A stretch of 21,132 nucleotides of DNA. Origin: Microbacteriaceae bacterium UBA1487 (lineage in GTDB: Bacteria > Actinomycetota > Actinomycetes > Actinomycetales > Microbacteriaceae). The position numbers and the translations under genes are program-made. The stretch's first letter is position 1, and every line of letters begins with the position of its first letter. Below the pieces are notes generated by a model, which had not been told where the DNA came from, searched no databases, and was given only the letters and a program-made list of their open reading frames with translations. Where the stretch lies: the NCBI GenBank assembly GCA_002325245.1, contig DCRR01000001.1:107703-128834 (forward strand). Direction: 5' to 3'. Positions 14,009-21,132 of the stretch are shown here, piece by piece.

Positions 14009-15247
14009 ATGAAGCGCAATCTGATGACCGCAGTCGGCCTCGCCGGCGTCGCGGCATTGACCCTGGCGGGATGCACCGCGGCCGCCGACAGCGGCCCCGT
14101 GACCATCACGTACACCAACTTCATTTCCAACGGCGGAAACGAAGACAACCTGCAGGCGATCGTCGACGCGTTCGAGGCCGAGAACCCGAACATCACCGTC
14201 GAGGTCACGACCCTGCCCTACGGCGACTACGGCACCGCGCTGCAGACCGACCTCGCCGCCGGCACCGAGAGCGACGTCTTCGACATCGAGTACTCGAACT
14301 ACGCGCAGTACCAGGCGAACGGCGTCCTCGCGCCGATCGAGGTGGCCAACCCGGGCGCCTACAAGGCATCGCTGCTCGAGGCCTACGCGACCGACGGCGT
14401 GCAGTACGCGCTGCCGAGCTCGTTCTCGGACGTCGTGCTCTACTTCAACAAGGAGCTCTTCGACGCGAACGGCCTCGACTACCCGACCCAGGACTGGACC
14501 TGGGCCGACGAGAAGGCCGCCGCCGAGGCGATCACCGACCAGGACGCCGGTATCTGGGGCGACCACCAGCCGGTGAGCTTCTACGAGTACTACAAGGCGC
14601 TCGCGCAGAACGGCGGCGAGTTCCTGAACGCCGACGGCACTGCGGTTGCGTTCAACACTCCCGAGGGCATCGAGGCCGCCGAGTGGCTCGTGAACAAGAG
14701 CGGCACGGTGATGCCGACGATCGAACAGGGCCAGGGCACGGCCGACTTCGACACGAACCTCTTCAAGGAGGGCAAGCTCGGCATGCTGCACAGCGGCATC
14801 TGGATCTTCGGAGCCCTCGCCGACGTCACCTTCGAGTGGGACATCGCGGTCGAGCCGGGCAACACCCAGCAGGCCAGCGCGGTGTTCTCGAACGCGATCG
14901 GCGTCAGCGCCAACTCGGAGAACGTCGAGGCCGCGGCCAAGTGGGTCGAGTTCATGACCTCCTCGGACACCATGGTTGACATCCGTCTCGACTCCGGCTG
15001 GGAGCTCCCGCCGATCTCGGACGACGAGAAGCTCGCCACCTACCTCGAGAAGGGCGCCCCGGAGAACCGCCAGGCGGTCTTCGACTCGCTCGACGGCATC
15101 GCGCTGCCGCCCGTTGTCGCCAACGGCCAGGCCGAGATGCAGGACATCCTGGGCGAGGAGCTCATCGAGGCGCAGGCCGGCCGCAAGTCGGTCGAGGAAG
15201 CCCTCGCGAGCGCCGAGGAGCGCATCAACGCCGTCATCGGCGGCTAG
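14009..15247 (+). CDS. Extracellular sugar-binding lipoprotein (SBP family 1)
   Basis: This 412-residue lipoprotein has the signal MKRNLMTAVGLAGVAALT and lipobox LAGC (residues 19-22), predicting lipidation at Cys22. The mature protein has the family-1 solute-binding layout: VTITYTNFISNG at the start, DLAAGTESDVFDIE, ALPSSFSDVVLYFNKELFDANGL in the middle, and a C-terminus with evenly spaced charged helices ending in INAVIGG. The start ATG 14009 is chosen by the signal peptide and by AAGGAGAT at 13992-13999; the frame is open further upstream but meaningless. A 53-bp gap follows the malG-like gene and a long hairpin follows the stop. Given the GH15-like and GH31 genes downstream, the ligand is probably an alpha-glucan or alpha-glycoside oligosaccharide (inference). 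Confidence 0.94.
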   Translation: MKRNLMTAVGLAGVAALTLAGCTAAADSGPVTITYTNFISNGGNEDNLQAIVDAFEAENPNITVEVTTLPYGDYGTALQTDLAAGTESDVFDIEYSNYAQYQANGVLAPIEVANPGAYKASLLEAYATDGVQYALPSSFSDVVLYFNKELFDANGLDYPTQDWTWADEKAAAEAITDQDAGIWGDHQPVSFYEYYKALAQNGGEFLNADGTAVAFNTPEGIEAAEWLVNKSGTVMPTIEQGQGTADFDTNLFKEGKLGMLHSGIWIFGALADVTFEWDIAVEPGNTQQASAVFSNAIGVSANSENVEAAAKWVEFMTSSDTMVDIRLDSGWELPPISDDEKLATYLEKGAPENRQAVFDSLDGIALPPVVANGQAEMQDILGEELIEAQAGRKSVEEALASAEERINAVIGG

Positions 15248-15256
15248 CAGTTCGCT

Positions 15257-15289
15257 GGTCGAGCAGCCGCCCCGGGCGGCTGCTCGACC
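15257..15289 (+). terminator. Long perfect hairpin between binding-protein and hydrolase genes
   Basis: Arms GGTCGAGCAGCCGCC (15257-15271) and GGCGGCTGCTCGACC (15275-15289) pair perfectly over 15 bp around a 3-base loop, with further pairing possible on both outer sides. No T-run follows. It may terminate part of the transcripts or shield the 3' end of the binding-protein mRNA so that this part is made in excess over the hydrolases. Confidence 0.7.
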
Positions 15290-15353
15290 GGCACGCCCCG
15301 CACCACCGATTCACCCGTTCGACCGCCCACCTGATCCAAAGGATCCCCTCGTC

Positions 15354-16478
15354 ATGACCAACGCCCCGGCTCTCGCCGACCGCGCCCACCTGGCCGCGAT
15401 CGCCGAGCAGGGACGCGCTCTGATCCTCTCTCTGCAGGATGCGAGCGGCGCCTACCCCGCGAGTCCCACCTTCTCCGCCTATCGCGGCTACTCCTGGTTC
15501 CGGGACGGCGCCTTCATCGCCGACGCGATGTCGGCCGCCGGTGAGATCGCCTCGGCGTCCGCCTTCTTCGACTGGTGCGCACGCATGCTCACCGAACGCT
15601 CCGACGACATCAAGCGCATCGTGGCCGCGGCCCACGCCGGGGTTCCGGTGCCGGACTCGGACATGCTCGCCACGCGCTTCACTCTCGACGGCCGCGAGGG
15701 CGACGACGAGTGGTGGGACTTCCAGCTGGACGGCTACGGCCTCTGGGTGTGGGCGCTCGCGGAGCATGTGCAGCGCCACGAGCTCGACCCGGGACGCTGG
15801 ATTCCCGCCGTCGAGCTCACCCTCGACTACCTCACGAGCTCGTGGCAGCGTCCCTGCTACGACTGGTGGGAAGAGCACTCCGAGCACGTTCATGTGTCGA
15901 CCCTCGGATGCATCTCGGCCGGCTTGCACGCGGGCGCATCGCTGACCGCCGAGGACTCGGCCCGGTCGAGGGCCGCCGCCGCGACGGCCGCCACGATCGA
16001 CGACTTCATCCGATCGCAGGGGGTCCGCGACGGCCACCTGGTCAAGTGGATCGGCACCGACGCCGTGGATGCGAGTCTCGGCTCGCTCATGGCCCCGCTC
16101 GGTGTCGTCGACGCCCGCGGGCCACTCGGCGCCGCGACGATCGCCGAGCTCGACGCCCAGCTGGTGGTCGACGGCGGCATGCACCGCTTCCTCGCGGACA
16201 CCTACTTCGGCGGCGGCCAATGGCCCCTGTTGAGCTGCTTCCTCGGACTCGCGTGGCACCGCGCGGGCAGCACCGACCGCGCGCTCGAGCTGCTGCGCTG
16301 GTCGGCGGGAACCGTGCGCGAGAGCGGCACCATGCCGGAGCAGGTCGCCGATCATCTGCTGGACTCTTCCTTCGTCGACGAGTGGATCGAACGATGGGGA
16401 ACGAGCGCCGACCCGCTGCTCTGGTCCTCCGCCATGTATCTTCGCCTCGCCCTCGAACTCGGAGTAATCGAATCATGA
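15354..16478 (+). CDS. GH15-like (alpha/alpha)6 glycoside hydrolase, cytoplasmic
   Basis: This 374-residue protein resembles the catalytic domain of glucoamylase/glucodextranase-type enzymes that release glucose from the ends of alpha-glucans. Visible stretches are GYSWFRDGAF (45-54), RFTLDGR with WWDFQLDGYG (108-129), YDWWEEHS (169-176) and TMPEQV (326-331). By analogy with GH15, the acid would be Glu173 or Glu174 and the base Glu329. It has no signal peptide and is much shorter than usual GH15 enzymes because the N-terminal beta domain is absent. ATG 15354 follows AAAGGAT by about ten bases; the long upstream extension of the frame lies inside the binding-protein gene and is not used. Its stop overlaps the GH31 start as ATGA, implying coupled synthesis. 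A relative with other specificity in the six-hairpin clan remains possible. Confidence 0.82.
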   Translation: MTNAPALADRAHLAAIAEQGRALILSLQDASGAYPASPTFSAYRGYSWFRDGAFIADAMSAAGEIASASAFFDWCARMLTERSDDIKRIVAAAHAGVPVPDSDMLATRFTLDGREGDDEWWDFQLDGYGLWVWALAEHVQRHELDPGRWIPAVELTLDYLTSSWQRPCYDWWEEHSEHVHVSTLGCISAGLHAGASLTAEDSARSRAAAATAATIDDFIRSQGVRDGHLVKWIGTDAVDASLGSLMAPLGVVDARGPLGAATIAELDAQLVVDGGMHRFLADTYFGGGQWPLLSCFLGLAWHRAGSTDRALELLRWSAGTVRESGTMPEQVADHLLDSSFVDEWIERWGTSADPLLWSSAMYLRLALELGVIES

Positions 16479-18679
16479 TCCGTCACCGGCCTTTCGGCTC
16501 CGGTCACCCGTACTCGGTCGACACCGACCAGCGCCACCCGGTCGACCCCGTCGCGGGGGAGACGCTCAACCTGGGCGTGCGCAGTTCGGCGGGGGTCGCC
16601 CGCGTCGACCTCGAACTCGTCCGCGACGGCGGAGCGCCTGCGGTGCTGCCGCTGGCCCCGGTGACCCGCCGAGATCGCGGACAGGTCGTCGACGGCGGCC
16701 ACCTGGCGTCGGCGCAGGCGCGTCTCGCGCGCGCGAGCGGCGGCTGGAACGCCGAGCTCGACGATCTGCGGGTCGGCGAGACGCTGCGCTACCGCTTCGT
16801 GGCTCCCGACGAGCGCACCCGCTGGTTCGAGACCACGGTGAGCGGCTGGACCGACGGGGCACCCGGACTCCACCAAGTCGGCGCGCCGCGCGTGGTCGAG
16901 GGGTCTGCGCGCTCGCTCGGCGACGGCTCGCGGGTGCACCGCATCCGCTTCGCCATTCCGCTGGCGCCCGGGGAGCGGGTCGCGGGGTTCGGTGAGCGCT
17001 ACGACGCGCTCAACCATCGCGGCACGGAGCTCGACTCGGTCGTCTTCGAGCAGTACAAGAGCCAGGGCGCCGAGCGCAAGACCTACCTCCCGATGCCGTT
17101 CGCCCACGTGGTCGGCGGCAGCGGCTGGGGCTTCCACGTGCGCACCAGCCGTCGCGTCTGGTTCGACGTCGGCGCCCGCGACGAGAACCTGCTGTGGATC
17201 GAAGCCGAGACCGATGCGGCCGGCGACCTCGAGATCGCCTTCTACGACGGCTCGCCGCGCGAGGTGCTGGCGGCGTTCCTCGCCGAGGTGGGGCACGCCG
17301 AGGAGCTTCCCTCCTGGGTGTTCCGGCTCTGGGCCAGCGGCAACGAGTGGAACACGCAGGCCGAGGTGATGCGCCAGATGGACGCGCACCGCGACCACGA
17401 CATTCCGGTCGGCTCGGTCGTCATCGAGGCCTGGAGCGACGAGAGCACGTTCACCACCTGGCGCGATGCGAAGTCGGAGATCGTCGACGGCGCCCAGCCG
17501 AAGCGACTGGCCGACTTCGAGTTCCCGGAGGACGGCGCCTGGCCGGACCCGAAGGGGATGACGGACGAGCTGCACCGCCGCGACATCCGCCTGCACCTCT
17601 GGCAGATTCCGCTGCTCAAGATGCGTCCGCATCCGGCGGGACAGCTGAAGGCCGACGCCGAGGCGGCGATCCGCGACGGCGTGCTGATTCAGGAGCCGGC
17701 GCCGGACGGGTCGCTGCGCCCGTACCGCAACCGCGGCTGGTGGTTCCCGCTCGGGCTCATGCCCGACCTCACAGATGAACGTGCCGCGACCTGGTGGACC
17801 GAGAAGCGCCGCTACCTGGTCGAGGAGATCGGCGTCGACGGGTTCAAGACCGATGGCGGCGAGCACGCCTGGGGGCGTGAGCTGGTCTACCGCGACGGCC
17901 GGTTCGGCGACGAGAAGAACAACACCTTCCCGGTGCACTACGCCAAGGCCTACGGCGACCTGCTGCGCCGCAACGGCAAGGCGCCGGTCACCTTCAGCCG
18001 CGCCGGGTTCAGCGGCAGCCAGGCGCACGGCGCGTTCTGGGCGGGCGACGAGAACTCGACCTGGGAGGCGTTCCGCTGGTCGCTGTTCGCCGGTCTCAAC
18101 GCCGCGTCCAGTGGAATCGTCTACTGGGGCTGGGATCTCGCCGGCTTCAGCGGCGACATCCCGACGGCGGAGCTGTACCTGCGCTCGACCGCCGCTGCCG
18201 CGTTCGTGCCGATCATGCAGTACCACTCCGAGTTCAACCACCACCGCACCCCGTCGCGGGACCGCACGCCCTGGAACATCGCCGAGCTGACCGGCGACGA
18301 CCAGGTGATTCCGGTGTTCCGCCGCTTCGCGAAGGTGCGCGAGAAGCTGGTTCCCTATCTGGAGTCCGAGGCCCGGCGCGCGATCGAGGCCCGCGAGCCG
18401 CTCATGCGGCCGCTGTACTTCGACCTTCCGGACGACGAGGCGGTGTGGGCCCATCCGCTGCAGTGGATGCTCGGAGACGCGATCCTGGTCGCGCCCCTCG
18501 TCGAGGAGGGGGCCGAGACGGCCTCGGTCTTCCTGCCTGCGGGGGAGTGGGTGGATGCCTTCACCGGCATGCACATCGACGGTGGTCGCGTGATCGAGCG
18601 GGTCACCCCGATCGACGAGCTTCCCGTGTACGTGCGGGCTGCCGACTGGCCGTCGCTCGCCGAGGTGTTCGCGAGCTAG
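16475..18679 (+). CDS. GH31-family alpha-glucosidase/alpha-xylosidase
   Basis: This 734-residue cytoplasmic glycoside hydrolase has an N-terminal beta-sandwich region (about 30-130), a GH31 N-domain with GFGERYDALNHRG (171-183), the catalytic TIM barrel (about 280-620) and beta C-terminal domains. The nucleophile motif is DGFKTDGGE, with Asp460 the nucleophile. The acid/base motif is FWAGDENSTW, with Asp525 the likely acid/base. WGWDLAGFSG (551-560) is another GH31 barrel segment. The start ATG 16475 overlaps the GH15-like stop as ATGA; the frame is open upstream for 300 codons but shadows the GH15-like gene. It should act after import on oligosaccharides, perhaps with the GH15-like enzyme removing a different linkage. 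Glucosidase, xylosidase or transglucosylase activity cannot be told apart by eye. The stop shares CTAG with the peptidase stop on the other strand. Confidence 0.94.
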   Translation: MIRHRPFGSGHPYSVDTDQRHPVDPVAGETLNLGVRSSAGVARVDLELVRDGGAPAVLPLAPVTRRDRGQVVDGGHLASAQARLARASGGWNAELDDLRVGETLRYRFVAPDERTRWFETTVSGWTDGAPGLHQVGAPRVVEGSARSLGDGSRVHRIRFAIPLAPGERVAGFGERYDALNHRGTELDSVVFEQYKSQGAERKTYLPMPFAHVVGGSGWGFHVRTSRRVWFDVGARDENLLWIEAETDAAGDLEIAFYDGSPREVLAAFLAEVGHAEELPSWVFRLWASGNEWNTQAEVMRQMDAHRDHDIPVGSVVIEAWSDESTFTTWRDAKSEIVDGAQPKRLADFEFPEDGAWPDPKGMTDELHRRDIRLHLWQIPLLKMRPHPAGQLKADAEAAIRDGVLIQEPAPDGSLRPYRNRGWWFPLGLMPDLTDERAATWWTEKRRYLVEEIGVDGFKTDGGEHAWGRELVYRDGRFGDEKNNTFPVHYAKAYGDLLRRNGKAPVTFSRAGFSGSQAHGAFWAGDENSTWEAFRWSLFAGLNAASSGIVYWGWDLAGFSGDIPTAELYLRSTAAAAFVPIMQYHSEFNHHRTPSRDRTPWNIAELTGDDQVIPVFRRFAKVREKLVPYLESEARRAIEAREPLMRPLYFDLPDDEAVWAHPLQWMLGDAILVAPLVEEGAETASVFLPAGEWVDAFTGMHIDGGRVIERVTPIDELPVYVRAADWPSLAEVFAS

Positions 18680-20700
18680 GCGTCGGCGAGGCCGCGGCGC
18701 TCGAGCAGGGGCTCGATGACGGCGTCGCGGCCGCGGAACTCCCGGTACGCCTCGAGCGGATCCTTCGAGCCGCCGACTCCGAGCACCAGTCGGCGGAACG
18801 TCTCGCCGTTGGCGCGGGTGAGTCCGTCGTTCTCGTGGAACCAGGCGACGGTGTCGGCGTCGAGCACCTCGCTCCAGATGTAGGAGTAGTAGCCGGCGTC
18901 GTAGCCGCCGGCGAAGATGTGGGCGAAGTAGGTGCTCGAGTACCGGGGCGGGATCGCCGGGTGGTCGAGCCCCGCGGCGGCGAGGGCCTGCGCCTCGAAC
19001 TCGGTGACATCGGTGACGGCGGTGGCCTCGTCGGGCGTCAGCGTGTGCCAGGCCTGGTCGAGCATCGCCGCGGCCAGGTACTCGCTTGTCGAGTAGCCCT
19101 CGTTGAACTGCTCCGAGGCCTGCAGGCGTTCGACGATCGCGGGGTCGATCGGCTCGCCGGTCTCGTAGTGCTTGGCGTAGTTGTTCAGCACCTCGGGCCA
19201 GAGCATCCACATCTCGTTGACCTGGCTCGGGTACTCGACGAAGTCGCGGTAGACGTTGGTGCCCGCGAGCTTGGGGTAGGTGACGCGGGCGAACAGGCCG
19301 TGCAGCGCGTGCCCGAACTCGTGGAACAGCGTCGCGACCTCATCGAAGGTGAGCAGCGTGGGCTCGCCTGCCGCGGGCTTGGGCACGTTGAGGTTGTTGG
19401 TGACGACGACCGGCTGGCCGAGCAGCGAGTTCTGCGACACGAGCGAGTTCATCCAGGCGCCGCCGCGCTTGCTGTCGCGCGTGTAGAGGTCCAGCACGTA
19501 CAGCCCGACGGGGGAGGCGTCCTCGTTCTTGACCTCGAAGATCCGGGCGTCGGGGTGGTAGTTCACCAGGTCGCGGCGCTCGTGGAAGGTGATGCCGTAG
19601 AGCCGGGTGGCGGCGTAGAACACGCCGTCCTGCAGCACGCGTTCGGCCTCGAACCACGGCCGCAGCGCGGCGGTGTCGACGTCGTAGCGCTCCTGGCGCT
19701 CCTTCTCGGTCCAGTACGCCCAGTCGGCGGCGCCGACCTCGCCGCCGGCCTGGCGCTCGAGCGCCGTATGCTCGGCGGCGGCGTTGCGGGCGGCGGCTGG
19801 AGCCAGTCGCCCGAGCATCTCGGCGACGGCTTCGGGCGAGCCGGCGGTCTCGTCGGAGGTGACCGCCGCGGCGTGGTTGTCGAAGCCGAGCAGCACGGCG
19901 CGCTCGGCGCGCAGCCGGACGATCTCGAGCACCAGGTCGCGCGTATCGTGCTCGCCGCCGCGCGTGCCGCGCGAGCGCGACGCCTTCATCAGGCGCGCGC
20001 GCACCGCGGGGTCGGTCAGTTCGGACAGCGCGGGCTGACCGGTCGGCAGGATGAGGGTGAGCAGGTAGCCGTCGAGCCCCCGCGACGCGGCCGCTTCAGC
20101 GGCCGCCGAGATCTCGCCCGCGGACAGGCCGTCGAGGTCGCTCTCGGAGTCGAGGTGGACGGCGAGATCGTTGGTGTCGGCGAGCAGGGCCTTCTCGAAC
20201 CGCGTGGTGAGCGTCGAGATCTGCTGGTTGAGCTCGCGCAGACGGGTCTTGGACTCCTCGTCGAGCCCGGCGCCGGCCCGCGTCATCTCGACGTGCCAGC
20301 GCTCCACGAGGTAGCGCTGCTCGTCGGTGAGGGGCTCCTCGCTCTCGTGCACGGCCGCGATGCGGCGGTGCAGCGCGTGGTCGAGCATGATCGCGTCGTA
20401 GTGCTCGGCGAGCTTCGGGGCGAGCTTCTCCTCGAGAGCGTTGCTGAAGTCGCTGGAGTGCGAGGAGCTGAGGTGGAAGAACACGTGCGAGACACGCGCG
20501 AGGATCTGTCCGCTGCGCTCCAGGGGCTCGAGCGTGTTGGCGAAGGTCGCGGGCTCGGCGGTGTCGATGATCGCGGCGAGTTCGGCACGCTGCTCGGCCA
20601 TGCCGAATTCGAAGGCCGGTTCGAAGTGCTCGTCCCGGATCTCGGCGAACGGCGGGAACGCGTAGGGCAGCAGGCTGGGCGCGACAAAGGGATTGCTCAC
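18676..20700 (-). CDS. M3-family metallopeptidase (dipeptidyl carboxypeptidase/oligopeptidase A type)
   Basis: This 674-residue zinc peptidase has the usual length for Dcp/OpdA enzymes, which trim short peptides in the cytoplasm. The zinc site HEFGHALHGLF gives ligands His460 and His464 and catalytic Glu461; the third ligand is Glu489 in DFVEYPSQVNE. Further family segments are SKRGGAWMNSL (410-420) and the C-terminal YFAHIFAGGYDAGYYSYIWSEV. No signal peptide is present. The start is GTG 20700 (MSNPFVAPSLLPYAFPPF), as conserved in the family. No clear Shine-Dalgarno precedes it, but TAGGCT (minus strand, 20707-20712) lies six bases upstream with TTGCAC 18 bp further, so the mRNA may be leaderless. 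It is divergent from the ArsR-like gene, convergent with the GH31 gene, and unrelated to the sugar operon. Confidence 0.95.
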   Translation of the reverse strand: MSNPFVAPSLLPYAFPPFAEIRDEHFEPAFEFGMAEQRAELAAIIDTAEPATFANTLEPLERSGQILARVSHVFFHLSSSHSSDFSNALEEKLAPKLAEHYDAIMLDHALHRRIAAVHESEEPLTDEQRYLVERWHVEMTRAGAGLDEESKTRLRELNQQISTLTTRFEKALLADTNDLAVHLDSESDLDGLSAGEISAAAEAAASRGLDGYLLTLILPTGQPALSELTDPAVRARLMKASRSRGTRGGEHDTRDLVLEIVRLRAERAVLLGFDNHAAAVTSDETAGSPEAVAEMLGRLAPAAARNAAAEHTALERQAGGEVGAADWAYWTEKERQERYDVDTAALRPWFEAERVLQDGVFYAATRLYGITFHERRDLVNYHPDARIFEVKNEDASPVGLYVLDLYTRDSKRGGAWMNSLVSQNSLLGQPVVVTNNLNVPKPAAGEPTLLTFDEVATLFHEFGHALHGLFARVTYPKLAGTNVYRDFVEYPSQVNEMWMLWPEVLNNYAKHYETGEPIDPAIVERLQASEQFNEGYSTSEYLAAAMLDQAWHTLTPDEATAVTDVTEFEAQALAAAGLDHPAIPPRYSSTYFAHIFAGGYDAGYYSYIWSEVLDADTVAWFHENDGLTRANGETFRRLVLGVGGSKDPLEAYREFRGRDAVIEPLLERRGLADA

Positions 20701-20779
20701 GATGTCAGCCTAGATGGCGCGCGCGAGACAGTGCAAAGAAATTCTTGCAAAGAACTCTCTGCAAAGGTATCTTTGCGTC
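20701..20779. promoter_or_regulatory. Divergent promoter region with 14-bp iterated GCAAAG sites
   Basis: GCAAAG occurs at 20733, 20747 and 20761, exactly 14 bp apart, with an inverted copy CTTTGC at 20771-20776 that forms a perfect GCAAAG-N4-CTTTGC palindrome with the third copy. For the plus strand, TTGCAA (20745-20750), a 17-bp spacer and TATCTT (20768-20773) make a promoter that would start transcription at about the ATG at 20780. For the minus strand, TTGCAC (20731-20736), an 18-bp spacer and TAGGCT (20707-20712) would start at about the GTG at 20700. The repeats overlap both promoters, so the ArsR-like protein probably controls itself and possibly the peptidase. Confidence 0.7.
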
Positions 20780-21132
20780 ATGACCACCGAACGGGCCCCG
20801 CGCACGCTGGACGTGAACGACCTCAAGGCGCTCGCGCATCCGCTGCGCGTGCAGCTCCTCGACGCGCTCTCGACGTACGGCGCGGCGACGGCGAGCGGTC
20901 TCGCCGACCGGCTCGGCGAGTCGAGCGGGGCGACCAGCTACCACCTGCGCCAACTGGAGAAGCACGGCTTCGTCCGCGAGCTGGAAGGCAAAGGCAGCGC
21001 GCGCGAGCGCTGGTGGGAGCGGGTGCCCGGGGGCATCATGCTCGACCCGAGTCGCTTCGACCGCGAGTCGCCCGAACGTGCGGCGACCGACCTGCTCCTC
21101 GCGGAGTGGGAGCACAACCGCCGCCGGCTGCT
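20780..21132 (+). CDS. ArsR-like winged-helix transcriptional regulator, N-terminal part
   Basis: The first 117 residues are visible; the gene runs off the window end. Residues 11-75 form a winged helix of the ArsR/HTH_20 type: LKALAHPLRVQLLDALSTYG, then ATASGLADRLGESSGATSYHLRQLEKHGFV with the recognition helix, and a wing with GKGSARERWW. No metal-binding cysteine motif (such as CVC) is present, so it is not an arsenic- or cadmium-type sensor of the usual kind. The continuing helix (SPERAATDLLLAEWEHNRRRL) resembles the regulators that carry a longer C-terminal effector domain. Iterated sites just upstream suggest autoregulation. The ATG may be at the transcription start; AAAGG 12 bases upstream is the only Shine-Dalgarno-like sequence. 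Confidence 0.9.
   Translation, partial: MTTERAPRTLDVNDLKALAHPLRVQLLDALSTYGAATASGLADRLGESSGATSYHLRQLEKHGFVRELEGKGSARERWWERVPGGIMLDPSRFDRESPERAATDLLLAEWEHNRRRL

Noticed and set aside
16352..19210. 952-codon open frame on the minus strand
   Set aside because: It lies antisense to the GH31 gene, which has full catalytic motifs, and its translation is Arg/Gly/Ala/Val-rich low complexity without family signals. It reflects codon bias in GC-rich DNA.

Overview
The window is very GC-rich, has almost no non-coding space, and its genes are packed with 1-4 bp start/stop overlaps. The gene families (ClpX, BMP-type nucleoside ABC importer, ROK regulator with sugar ABC genes, M3 peptidase, ArsR-like regulator) point to a high-GC Gram-positive of the Actinomycetota. 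Microbacteriaceae such as Microbacterium is my best guess, by general resemblance only. No RNA gene, IS element, phage gene or CRISPR array was seen.

Layout. (1) 1-477, plus strand: the 3' end of clpX. (2) 9652 down to 499, minus strand: an eight-gene operon with two BMP-family permeases, a BMP substrate-binding lipoprotein, a double-domain ABC ATPase, a COG0402-type amidohydrolase/deaminase, a DeoR-type regulator, a BtpA/SgcQ-family TIM-barrel protein and an FGGY carbohydrate kinase. Most junctions overlap (ATGA, GTGA or TGATG), which suggests translational coupling. The upstream region carries two identical 17-bp direct repeats, a likely operator, and further out a nested inverted-repeat element. 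(3) 9955-10749, plus: an unrecognised six-TM protein with a ribbon-helix-helix-like C-terminus. (4) 10850-18679, plus: a sugar operon with a clear promoter and a palindromic operator. It encodes a ROK regulator, two MalF/MalG-type permeases, a sugar-binding lipoprotein, a GH15-like glucoamylase-type hydrolase and a GH31 alpha-glycosidase. A long hairpin separates the binding-protein gene from the two hydrolase genes. (5) 18676-20700, minus: an M3 metallopeptidase whose stop codon shares the palindrome CTAG with the GH31 stop. (6) 20780-21132, plus: the start of an ArsR-like winged-helix regulator, divergent from the peptidase across a 79-bp region with three GCAAAG repeats at exact 14-bp spacing and an inverted copy.

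How the genes work together. The sugar operon reads as ROK-controlled uptake of an alpha-glucoside or alpha-xyloside oligosaccharide. It lacks its own ABC ATPase, and both hydrolases appear cytoplasmic, so hydrolysis follows import. The eight-gene operon reads as uptake of a nucleoside or nucleoside-like compound (BMP transporter), deamination or dechlorination-type hydrolysis (amidohydrolase), an unknown step (BtpA-like protein) and sugar phosphorylation (FGGY kinase) under DeoR control. No nucleoside phosphorylase or hydrolase of a known family is present, so the BtpA-like protein is the obvious candidate for the missing step. This is the part of the window most likely to hold an undescribed pathway.
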